Below are positions 28,670-38,818 of a DNA stretch of 64,000 bases, one piece after another. The notes below the pieces were generated by a model that made no database searches, was not told the origin of the DNA, and worked only from the letters and a program-made list of their open reading frames with translations. A program made the translations under genes and the position numbers. This DNA comes from Sporothrix humicola. Its lineage: Eukaryota; Ascomycota; Sordariomycetes; Ophiostomatales; Ophiostomataceae. Position 1 is the first letter of the stretch; each line of letters begins with the position of its first letter. The stretch spans positions 1-64,000 of the forward strand of contig WNYE01000137.1 of NCBI GenBank assembly GCA_021396245.1. The letters run 5' to 3'.

Positions 28670-30831
28670 CTAAAATGTGAATCTCGACATCCGTTCTCTG
28701 TAAGCAGACACCTTCTCCGACAACTGCATGATTGCCTGGGCAAGTTCTGCATCCTCAATGACAGCCTGGCCAGTCGACAGTCCAAATGGCAGTACGTCAG
28801 GATAGCACTCTGTGCCGGGCTTGGGGACAACCCCCTTCTGGAAATAGTCCCGGATCACCTTGGCCGTGCACGTCGACGGCGACGCCAGCGACGTGTGCCC
28901 GTATCCCTGCTGCTGGACGAGGACGACCGACGACGGGAAACCTGCCGAGTTGTTCCGAGCGCTGATGAGGGGCGTGACGTTGTCGGCAATGTTGGCCACG
29001 TACAGAATGGGAAAGTGCGTGTCGCCCTCAAAGGGCCCTGCAAACCGCCACTTGGGGCGGATGCGTCTATTGACGCAGGCAATGGGGAAGTTGGCGTTGG
29101 TCGCGCCTGCCGCATAGCTCATCTCCTCGTAGGTCTTGATGATCTCGATGAAGCCCTCAACGCTGTCGGGCAGGGGCACACTGTCTGAGCACATGACGGC
29201 GCCAAAAGCGTCGGCCGTGCCTTCGTCAAAGCCCGTGAGTGGTGTCGTGGGTGGAACAGTCTCGGCCTGGCACACAGCGGCAAACTGCTCCTTTCCAGTC
29301 GTCTGCTCGTAAAAGGGACGACCGTTGCCGTTCTCGAGGGCAAGGAGCGTTCTGGCAAACCGCGGGAAGGCAAGCTGTGGCTGATACAAAGTCGACATGA
29401 GCACCTTGCGCACACGCGAGTATGTCACAATGTCCGGCATCTCCGGGCCCAGGTCCTTGTCCACAGGCACCACGACAGGTTGCACCTTGAGCTTGGCCAT
29501 CAGGGCGTCGAGTCGGGCCTTGATGGCGTCCGGCGACGGCGCGTAAAAGGCACAATCGTCTGGGCCGGCACGGTAACAAAGATCGAAAAAGGCCTGCATG
29601 ACTTTGTCGGTGTCGTGCAAGAAGTTGAGGTGCACCTTCTCGTGCCACTCGCGGTAGTCGACGTTGCCGTCGCTGACAAGACGCTCGACCTTGTCCGGGT
29701 ACATGGCGGCAAACGTTCCTCCGAGCACCGTTCCGTAGCTGAAGCCCCAGTACTTGAGCTTGTCCTCGCCCAGCTGGTGCAGGATCTCGAGCATGTCGCG
29801 CGCGTGGGACGCCGTGCTGGAGTGCCGCAGGATGCCCTCGTCACCCATAAACGACTCGCAAACGGCCGTGTAGGCAGACATGCGCGCATACGCATCGTAG
29901 ATTGTGCCGGGGTGTGAGTCCACGACGCCGACATCCTGCAGGTCCCAGAACTGGCTGTGTTGGACCGATCCCCAGCATTCAACACGGGGTACACTCGCGC
30001 CGACTGGTGGTGGGTATTGTGTTAGCAGTCGCTAGATTCGGCGTGATGGGCAGTCCCGTGATAGGCATCATAACTTACTTCCTCTCGGGTCGAACGTGAT
30101 AATGTCCTGCAAGGTAAGAGTCAATAATGTACAGATATCATGAGTTGTGTTGAGTGACGTACATAATTCTTGCCGACGACATCCTGAAGATTGCGTCCAT
30201 GGTCTCTCATCGACCAAATACCCGATCCGCCGGGTCCCTAAAAGTATGTTAGTCGCATCCATATTATCCTCTTTGTACCTTTTTGGCCCGGTCGTTGATG
30301 AGAACTTACGCCAGGGTTGAAAAACACAGGGCCGGCATAATTCTCGCGGTCCGTCGCTGGCAGCCGAATGACGGCAAGAACAACGCGCAGGTCGTCTGTG
30401 GGGTCGAGCCAGTCCATGGGCACCTAAAGTCCACAGTCAGAATACTGCATCTCATCGTAGCTCTTATTGGAAGTTCTTACATCAAGACGGGCGCATTCAA
30501 ACTCGCCGCCATAACACTCGTGCCATGTCAAGTTCCGGTCGGGCGAAATCTGATAAAATTGCAATCACTATGAGATTATGTTCGCGGATGTAAATCGACT
30601 TTCAATTCTACTCACGTCTCTCCATGTGCCGCTGTTTGGCAGCTCGGGAAGTCCGTCTTGTTCTTGGTGGCTGTTTTCGCCGTTTTGGCTGCGGGGCCAG
30701 CGATGCAGAGGCAGTGTCAACAATGCGGCCAGCACAAGTACGGCGCCCAGCGCATGCTTCCAGGCAGTTGCCCGCCGAGTTGTGGCGCGTGGCGCAAGAA
30801 CAGGCGTTGTTTCCGTTAATCCCTTCATCAT
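28670..30831 (-). CDS. Membrane-anchored TAP-like alpha/beta hydrolase (S33-type)
   Basis: Six exons: 30831-30616, 30549-30481, 30423-30310, 30237-30163, 30106-30079, 30003-28670. The five introns are 56-75 nt, each GT..AG. The joins give an unbroken 611-residue protein. Residues about 22-45 form one membrane segment (ALGAVLVLAALLTLPL) after a basic start, so it is probably a type II membrane protein rather than freely secreted. The hydrolase core has NPGGPGGSG (oxyanion loop), FDPRGIGAS and the nucleophile elbow GFSYG with Ser256. A C-terminal TAP-like domain follows, with PILYVANIADNVTP (Asp region) and QQGYGHTS (His). Relatives are tripeptidyl aminopeptidases and related proteases that trim peptides at the N-terminus. 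The substrate is not defined by sequence. Confidence 0.9.
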
Positions 30832-32196
30832 CGGTTGTGTCGACAATAGTTTAGCCGACGTTGTTCATTGTCGGTGACGGTCAGCGCGGTGACAAGAAAA
30901 GAGGAGTGCGGTTCGTTCTCTTTTATTTGATTTGCCCAACTGAACTTATCTCAGCACCGGCTACGGACAGCCTGCAGGTGCACGTCTGTGCCTTGTTTAT
31001 CCGAGTCGAGTCAGTCAGGACTCAGACCTGTGCCAATGTGGCAGGTGGTCAGCAAGCAGGACACACACGCGACTAACGTCGCATCGCGGAGTGATCTACC
31101 CCAGCTGGCATGCCAGACCAAATTTAGGGGATTTTCTGAGGATTTTAGGGGTTCTCGCCAGCGAATCAGCCGCTGTGAATACGTAAAACGGGGCCACCCA
31201 CTGCCATAATTGGCTAGAGCTGGCTGGGTCAGTGGCTATCAGTGACCTCCTTATCACCAGAAGGCTATCAAACAGCGCTAAGAACGCTATCGGTCGGGTC
31301 TGTCCCGGACCCCGAGTCTTGGCTTGTCTTATCATTTGATTTCAGTGCTGCAAATCGCGTATCAGTGAGGGGTCACATGTTGGGCCATAGGCACAGAAGA
31401 AATGTTGCATAGAGAGGAGGCGAGAATGCCAGAATCTGTGGCTCCCGGGCAGGGCTAAAGCTATGGCGCTAGGGTCACGTGACCCCTAGCCCAACATCAC
31501 AACAGGTCCGACTGATAAGCTTGGCCGTTGTTTACCGTAACAAGGCCAAAGTTCATCACGGAAAGGAAGATGAATGGTAGAGGGTATTCTGATGAGCAGA
31601 ATTACAATCTGAGCCTTGTATGAATTATTTATCTGTAACTACCATGAAATTTTATATTTTCACTTTTTTTATTTTGTCTTAGTTTTTAACGCAAACGAAG
31701 AGAAAAATAATAGTAATAAAAAGCAAAGAAAAGAAAACAACAACAACGAATCATATTACAATAAGATTCTTATGTTTATTTGGGACCTCTACTCCATATT
31801 CAAAACTGACAATACACAGTAGTGATGTCATAATCTAGATTCGAATTATCGAGGCAACGGCAAAAACATTCACCATCCACCATAATAAATATCCTTGTAA
31901 CCAATATGCTTTACAACATCACAGGTGGTACGTTGCACCTTCTTGATATATTGTAGACAAGAAGATCAATTTGCAAAGATAGATCCATCAAGACCTTAAA
32001 CCAATAGCTGCCGAGATAAAGTACACACGATATTGATTCATTAAAAGATATACATAAATACATGGAAATACATGGAAGTAATACACGAATCAAACGAGCG
32101 ACATGGGAGATATCCCGCAGACAATCAAGATTGTAAGGCGCGACTCAAAGAGTCCAACAAAGAGAAAAAATCAACCACGTTGACAACCACTCTGGT
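30832..32196. other. Gene-free region with E-box palindrome and AT-rich block
   Basis: 1.36 kb between the 5' end of the hydrolase and the 3' end of the next gene. It contains the 14-base perfect palindrome GGGTCACGTGACCC at 31472-31485, an E-box core of the kind bound by bHLH factors. Positions 31590-32190 are markedly AT-rich. No supported gene was found on either strand. Confidence 0.6.
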
Positions 32197-33525
32197 TTAC
32201 AACCACGTATAGCACTCGTCGGCAATGGGGACAGAGACGCTATAGATGGCACTGCTCCAAAACTGGGTGACCTTGGCAAACAGATTGAAAACAAAGTCGG
32301 ACTTGAGGGCGAGGCCGTTCTCGCAGGTGCCGTTGGTGTTGGGCTGGGTGACGTTGTCGGGGGTGATCTCCTGGGTGGCGGTCAGCGTCAAGGTGTTGTT
32401 GAAGCGGGGCTGGGCGTCGAGGCCGATGCTCAGATCCAGGAGACCGCCCAGGACCCGGAAGCCAAGCTCGGCGGTGAGGTCGACAAAGGGATCGATGTGC
32501 ACTTCGGCCTTTTCAGTAACATTGACAGTGGCGTGGGTCGTGGGTGTCCAGCCGGAGGCGCTGGTCCAGTCGCTGTGCAAGAAGTCGATATGAAGGTGGC
32601 CGTCGGGCATGTCCACGCCTACATCCGCCGTGACCGAAACAGCACCGCTTGCGCCCATGTCGACGCCAATGCTAAACAGCAGGTCTGGGCCGATCTGCAA
32701 GATGCCGGGGATATCGACAAGATAGTAGGCCAAGGGCGGCGCCGAGTATGAAAAGGTCTTGTCGTAGGCGGCGTCGATCTCGGCCGTCAGGACAAGGTCG
32801 GCTGACAACTGCGTGTCAAAGTCGACGGCGAGCTCATTTAGCTCGAAGAGGAGCACATTGTAGCTGAGCCGGCCCGACAGCGTGGCCATGAGTGCGAGGC
32901 TGGCACTGTCGGCGGTGACATTGACATAGGGTGGATAGCTGAACAGAACGGTGGACGGCAGGTCGACCTTCTGGGCAATGGAGACAGACGGATCCCACTC
33001 GATGCCCAAGTCGCGCTTGTCGATTGCCATCTGCTGTGCCGGAACCGACTCAAACGAGATCTCGATGGCCTCGGCGACATCTTGAGCGGCCGACTTGGTG
33101 GTCTGGGCCACGAGGGTCAGGGCAGAAGCAATCTGCTGGACGGCCGTCGACACAAAGAAGCCGCGCTCGAGTTCAGCATCACAGTCGCCCATGTGATTTG
33201 TGACCAGCAACAGGCCTTTGGCGGCGACTGACCAGGCGGCCGCGGCCGCATTGTACGAGTCCGAGTCGTCAAAGACGACCGTCACCGTGTCAGCGGTGCA
33301 GTCAACACTCTTGATGGACGGAATATCCTCGAGGACCACTGCAGAATGATGAAGCGACAAGGTCGCATTTACCAGGCTCCTGTCGTGGGCACCGTAGCTG
33401 AGGTCGATGCTGCGCGACGGAGCGTAGGCGTTGGGACGATGGTGGCCCCCGACGGGTCCCATCTTGAGGCCATTGCCGCGGATCACGAGGGCTGCGAGTG
33501 CAGTAAGAAAAACAAAGCGAGACAT
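32197..33525 (-). CDS. Secreted protein of unknown function (DUF7029/DUF7223-like)
   Basis: Intronless, 442 residues. The signal peptide (MSRFVFLTALAALVIRGNG) gives a clear start at 33525. No membrane segment or GPI tail follows; the protein ends with EC then YTWL. The first third (SYGAHDRSLVNATLSLHHSAVVLEDI, shown here in part: HHSAVVLEDI, then TVTVVFDDSDSY) resembles the N-terminal domain of a large family of fungal secreted proteins that I know as DUF7029. The remainder is beta-rich, with IGPDLLFSIGVDMG and ATVNVTEKAEVHIDP, and fits the DUF7223 type. The pairing is from memory and not confirmed. No catalytic motif is visible. Eight or so sequons suggest N-glycosylation. Function unknown; it may be part of the wall or an extracellular binding protein. 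Confidence 0.8.
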   Translation of the reverse strand: MSRFVFLTALAALVIRGNGLKMGPVGGHHRPNAYAPSRSIDLSYGAHDRSLVNATLSLHHSAVVLEDIPSIKSVDCTADTVTVVFDDSDSYNAAAAAWSVAAKGLLLVTNHMGDCDAELERGFFVSTAVQQIASALTLVAQTTKSAAQDVAEAIEISFESVPAQQMAIDKRDLGIEWDPSVSIAQKVDLPSTVLFSYPPYVNVTADSASLALMATLSGRLSYNVLLFELNELAVDFDTQLSADLVLTAEIDAAYDKTFSYSAPPLAYYLVDIPGILQIGPDLLFSIGVDMGASGAVSVTADVGVDMPDGHLHIDFLHSDWTSASGWTPTTHATVNVTEKAEVHIDPFVDLTAELGFRVLGGLLDLSIGLDAQPRFNNTLTLTATQEITPDNVTQPNTNGTCENGLALKSDFVFNLFAKVTQFWSSAIYSVSVPIADECYTWL

Positions 33526-34668
33526 GGTCGGTGGAGGCTGGGCTGATGTTGACAGATTATCAGATTATCAGATTATCAGATTATCAGATTGTCAAATTGG
33601 CTGATTGGCAGACGGGCAGACTGGCAGACTTGTCTGATGATTGTCTGATGCTTAGAAGAATTATTGTCTGATCTGGGGCAGGATGAGGCTATATTTATGT
33701 TCACACATTCAAGAACTCGAGATACGACGCTGCAGTTTTCCTGATGATAACATGCCGGACTCGGCGTCGACCATGATATTATTGCGGTATTTCCATTTTT
33801 GATTTCCCTCGTTCTTTCCTTCTTTCTTTGATCGCAATCTGCATCGTACGGTTCGATCTCGGCGCGAGGACCCTGTTGGATCTTGTTGGATCCTTTTGCA
33901 ATCACTTTGAGCAAATTCCTGCCAACGGTCCCTGCACGATGCTCCATTTGTCCTTACCGGGCTGTGTTCGGTAGTCTCGTGGATCGGAGCATGGCTGTGG
34001 ACGTGGTCATGGACGTGGACCAGGACATGGTTGGTGCCCACACATAACCATAAAGTTCAATCTCCGTCTGAAAATGTGAAAGGGCGGGGTTGCGTTGAAT
34101 ACGACGCTCGACGGGATCCATCTCAACAAGGGGGAATCACAGATCACGCCCTGTTGTATTTGCATGTGCCCCTGCATGGTTGTGTGTAAATAGTAGTAGG
34201 AATTGAGTTATATGTGAGCATTATGTTATGGGTTGTGGTTTTCTGATATAGCCGGAGAAAGGATTGTGAAAATAGACGGAAAAAGGAAAGAATGCAACAA
34301 CACCATGTTGGTTCTTTTGTCGTTTTGGTTTATTCTGCTCTTTGTGCGGAGTTGATGTGCTAGCTGGGAAACGAACGATTGCGGGCATTAATGGGCCTCG
34401 TATTATTTATTACATGTGGCTATCGACCGAAGAAATTTTAAACAAATGTTGGCGGACAAAAGGCAACAGGTTACAAACCGAGGGCACTCCTTCTCGTGAC
34501 ATTGCATTACTGTGGTCTCCTTTTACGGCTTCGTTTCAACCGCCCGACCGCAACAACATCTCCAAACGCATTCATCGTGATCATCAATCATACGATGTAC
34601 GACCAACTAGATTTTCTGGGGAAACTTCTGGGGAAATCCCCGGAGAAATAACTGACAGAGATCCTCCC
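33526..34668. other. Intergenic, promoter of the secreted protein
   Basis: 1.14 kb with an 8-base tandem repeat near the gene start, listed separately. Frames here show no motifs. The long plus-strand frame that begins at 34342 is the antisense shadow of the next gene. Confidence 0.55.
33553..33592 (+). repeat. 8-base tandem repeat, CAGATTAT x5
   Basis: Four perfect CAGATTAT units are followed by CAGATTGT. The array sits 28 bases upstream of the start codon of the secreted-protein gene, inside its likely 5' leader or core promoter. Such arrays can vary in copy number. On the coding strand the unit reads ATAATCTG. Confidence 0.9.
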
Positions 34669-36063
34669 TTACTGGGGCGCAAAGATGAACCCAAGCTGAT
34701 CCATTTCATCGCCGTCCTGACCCAAGTACCCAACAATCTGCCAGCCAGACGGGGCCGTGAATGTTGCACAGTCGCTCGTCGAGGTGCCCGACGTGAGTGT
34801 GCGCCCCGTGCTCGTGGTGGCCTTGATGTAAAAGTTGCGCGTGTGGCCGTCCTTTGTGCCTTGGCACAGCTGCGCGCTGGTCCAGTACTCGGCCGATCCC
34901 AGGGTCAGCGAAACTTGTGTGCCACCGGTGCCGCCGTGCGTAAACGAAGTGCCGTCTGTCAGCGTCAGGCCGACCGAGTCCAGACGCGAGCCGCCACGGA
35001 ATGTGATGACAGACGCATTGGGCTTGCTGCGGGTGCTCAGCGTGGACAAGTCCGAGAACCAGTCGCCGTGCGGGCCGCCCCAGAAGTCCGACTGGCGGAG
35101 CGTGCTGGACAGCTTCCAGTCAAAGTCGACCGTGATGGGGTTGTGGTCCGACAGGATGTTGCCGTCGGACTGCAAAAACTTGGAGCTCTCGTAGTTAAAG
35201 TACGTGGCCGAGAGCTGCACAATGGCATTGCCGCGGTAAAAGACCTTGTCGACGGTCTCGCAGTCGTTGGTCGTGCTCGGGTTGTCACAGACGCTCTCGA
35301 CCGTGGGGACAACACCACCGCGCTCCAGCTGCAGCCAAGCGTCCGTCATGCCGTTCTGGCTGGCAAAGATGCCAATGTTGTCGGCGGTGCGCGTGTAGCG
35401 GCTGTTGGTGTCGCCGAACACGATAACCGCATTGCCCGCGCTCCAGGTGTCAATGTAGTTGGCCACCTGCGCCAGGTTCGAGTTGCGCGCCGTCTCGTCG
35501 TCCGTCTCCGTGCCTGCATCCGTGTGAATGTCGTACATGTCAATATAGACGCCGCTGTCGACAATGGTGCGCATAAACGTGAAGCCCTTGGGCGTGAGAC
35601 AGTCCGAGCCGGAGGCATCGCTGCATTTGTCCCAGCCAACACGCGTGTAGTCCAGCCAGTTGAAGTTGGCCAGCGTGTTCAGGCCCGAGCCAATGGCAGC
35701 GCCGCCAGACGTCGCCGTGCGGTACGTATGATTGTCTGTGGCATAGATGTACGCATGGTAGTTGAAGTCCTGACGTTGGCGTGGTTAGTGGCCGAAGAAG
35801 CATCGTGGAGAAATTTTTTTGACTTGGATTTGGCTTACCTCCTGCACGTTGATGACATCGTAGCCGTACTTGGCAAAGTACGAGCCGATGGTGCCGGCAT
35901 TCGTGGCCTTGTCGCCCGGGACGTCATTGCTCTGGAGAATGGCGGGAAGGCCGGCCACATTCATCGTCAGAATGTTAAAGGAGCCGCTCGTGGCCGCAAC
36001 CGCAAGCTTGGCGGTGCCGATGACGGCAAGCAGAGCCGAAGAGGAAACGGGAAGCGACAGCAT
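34669..36063 (-). CDS. Secreted EEP-fold phosphodiesterase with jacalin-like C-terminus
   Basis: Two exons, 36063-35839 and 35769-34669, joined over a 69-nt intron (GTAAGC..GTCAG) to 441 residues. A signal peptide follows the ATG at 36063. The endonuclease/exonuclease/phosphatase fold is marked by LTMNVAGLP (metal-site Asn), INVQED (Glu), FGDTNSRYTR (the GDxN motif) and LSDHNPI (the catalytic Asp-His). Secreted relatives include sphingomyelinase-like and inositol-phosphatase-like enzymes and nucleases. The last ~135 residues form a second domain with GGPHGDWFSDL, GGSRLDSVGLTLTDG, THGGTGG and DGDEMDQLGFIF, the repeat pattern of jacalin-like beta-prism lectins. It may therefore bind a sugar on a target surface. 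The substrate cannot be chosen from sequence. Confidence 0.88.
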
Positions 36064-37977
36064 GGTGGCGGCTGCAGACAGACTGAATTTGGGAAACAAA
36101 AATGCTTGGCAGTCTTTCACATAACTACACCAACAGATCGTTGTGGGTTATGCCCCCATTTTATCTGCCATTAAACGCTTCCCCTCCGTGAAAAGCGTCG
36201 TCATCATGGTCGTTCGAAGGGCCATCTGCCATGAACTTCATTTTACAGAATCCCCATCGAGAAATTGAATAACACGAAAAGAGACAAAGGGTCGCAACGA
36301 AAGCCAACGAAAGAAGACAAAAACGTGTGCAAGAAGCAGGGTCCAAGCGGCCGGCAGAATGTCCAGATTGCGGGGATATGCTTGGTTCTGATGCGTTCTG
36401 ATGCGTTCTGCTGGGTTTGGGTTGTTTTTCACGTGCAAAAGTGCGGTCGTCGTATTCTTTTGCGCCTTTCCTTGTGTTTTTCTTTACGTGCATTTTCGAC
36501 TTTGGATGCATTGCCCATCTTGCGGGGCGGCATTTCGCTAATTCTGGTGCAACGCAGTGCGGCCATAGAGCCAGCTGGGGGAAGACGCCGGCTTGGCATC
36601 TGGTCTTTATGGAAAATGTGTGAAAGCAGTGGGAGAATGGTGTTCCGGGGCCAATGGCAGCGACACGGGGTGGCATTGGGTGTCATTCAGTGTCTTCGAG
36701 GCGATCGCAGAGTGCAACATAAGATAAAGGTTATTGACAAGGTTGTTTGTTGACAGGGTTGACAACAGGGTTCATGACAGGGGTTGTTGCTTGTGCTATT
36801 TTGCTTCGAATCGGGGCACATTGGCACAAAGTTGAAAATGTCCAGAAATCTCGGCACTTTCCGTGAAAGGTCACCGAAGTAGCAAAGTGCAAAGAAAACT
36901 AGCTACTTCGTACTTGACATCGACACAAAGAATATATCAATCGATGTCCAACGGCCACGTTCTGGCGAGAGACAAGAGGCATTGCCGTTGTCGTGATTGC
37001 TAACCATGAAATACTTTATTTTTTTGGTCGTTCGGTCACTTAAATTGGCAGTGAGGACCGATCAGGCTTGAATAAAGCTGCAATTGGCAGCTTCAATGTG
37101 ACACTTGACATGAACGAGGTATTATCCTCAATAGAAAGCAAACATATCCGTGCCTGTCTGTCAGAAATAGCCTTTTGTGACTTTTGCTAACAATATCACC
37201 CCTTGTTAACAGTGCCCCTATTCTCCTTTCACCTTTTCAACTACCGACCAGCCGGCAGGCATAAGCTGGGCTGAAGCCCCACACCAACAAGGCACAAGTA
37301 TCTAGCGATGTTTAGGGCAATATTGACTGTTGTGGTGCCCGGGGCCAGTGGAGTGACAGCTACTGCCACAAGGGACTGTTAGCTTCCGAAGATGGCTTGG
37401 CCAGGCGGTTTGGTTACTCATCCAACAGCCACTGTATGCAAGGGCAGGAGGAAAACAAAAATCTGTTGCTTTTTCTTGCTCGAAAAATAGACGCAAGAAG
37501 ATAAAAGCATCCCGAGTCTGCTCTAGATGACCGTTGGTGAGGCTTTTATGTTCATAGAGGGACTTTGTTGTTCTGCCGAAGCCAACATGCTGCGCTGTTT
37601 TTGTAGCGGATTTGTTGGGCATATTCCTTTGCGGGTAGGTCACTACATAAGACATAACAAGAGCCAAACACAAACAGGACAAAAACCAACAACAAATGGA
37701 GATATTTGTGGCGTTCAATGCTATGTGAGGACGTCCGAAATGCAGAATTGTGGCTTTAGTTTTTCTCATTCCATCGTGCTGTAATTTCGGTGTCTTTTGT
37801 TTTTACTGTTGTCGTTCCACCTAGTCATCTTGCTGCACTTTATCACACTGGAGGCCACATTCTCGCCAACAACACCAGTGCAGTCTGATGGTGAATTCCG
37901 CGAGTTTCTTACACTATGCCATAATGTCATGTTAGCAGAGTCCTTGCCCAGTTTACGAGGCCCAAAGCGATGCCCTC

Positions 37978-38010
<33 letters not shown>

Positions 38011-38818
38011 GCGTCAATCAACGTCACTTCCTGTGATGTTGAGACAAGTATCTGCCAATTCGCCTACATCAACATCGGTTGTCACACCATGGAGCAATGA
38101 GCGAATGGCGAACAGCGGGGAGAAAAGGCACCGGTCGCCCGATGTGGGCTGTGGACAGGCGCTACAATCGAATGCCAATCGAAGCGCCAAGACGATCACT
38201 CAGCACATGTGCCAAAACAGGACGCACTAACGCGAAAACAGGACGATCTCGGTCAAGACAGGTACCCGTCACCCCGGGACAGAGATGGCAGGAGATGGCA
38301 GGATATGACGAAAAATGGTGACAATCGGACAGTCGGGGACGATGAAGATGGTGGCGGAAAGTGACAATTTATTTTGGTGAGTAAAGTTTTAAAAAGAGCA
38401 GAAATGAGATCGAGTTGAACGGGCTCGGGATGCTGCAGTGAGCGTGTCGTCTTTTTTTGGCTGTCTTTCGACGGTCTCGCAAGCTAGCTGGCGCCGACGA
38501 CTAACACGAGGGCTCCGGACTCAGCGCATTCTACAGTCCACATTCCACGGCCCTGCCCGCGCATTCCACCGCTGACAGCTCAAAACAAAGGGCAAAAGAC
38601 ATAATCAGAGCAACAAAACAGACGGAGCTTGTAGGTACTTTGTGCTGTAGCGTAGAATGATAGATTTTCGTAGTCTCTAGAGGTCTGTGAAAGTTTTGAT
38701 TTATCCCTTCCTTCCCTCCCCTCTCTTTTCTTTCCCTCCTCTCCCCTCCATCGACATCATCATCGACACCGACATACGCCCACGACAACATCGGTCCACA
38801 ACGCCGCCAACGACAACC
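36064..38818. other. 2.75 kb gene-free region upstream of the ABC pump
   Basis: It lies between two divergently transcribed genes. Frames up to about 155 codons occur but have no recognisable motif and odd composition. It contains a 30-base T run at 37980-38009, a doubled GAGATGGCAG near 38285-38305, and a C/T-only tract at about 38703-38752. The C/T tract is directly upstream of the ABC pump start, typical of strong fungal promoters or leaders. No RNA gene was recognised. Confidence 0.6.
37980..38009 (+). repeat. 30-base poly(T) tract
   Basis: Thirty consecutive T bases. On the minus strand it is a poly(A) tract following the sequence at 38010 and above. I looked for flanking target-site duplications or a retroelement body and saw none. 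Confidence 0.95.

Noticed and set aside
31366..31505. Possible small inverted-repeat element around ATGTTGGGC / GCCCAACAT
   Set aside because: The matching words are short, not collinear as terminal repeats, and no target-site duplication was seen.
34342..36174. Plus-strand frame of about 610 codons
   Set aside because: It lies opposite the secreted EEP-fold gene and runs through its intron. Composition is Arg/Val-rich with no domain, while the minus strand has a signal peptide, catalytic motifs and a clean splice.
37302..37769. Minus-strand frame of 155 codons in the gene-free region
   Set aside because: No start context, motif or neighbour logic. Mixed composition typical of non-coding sequence.
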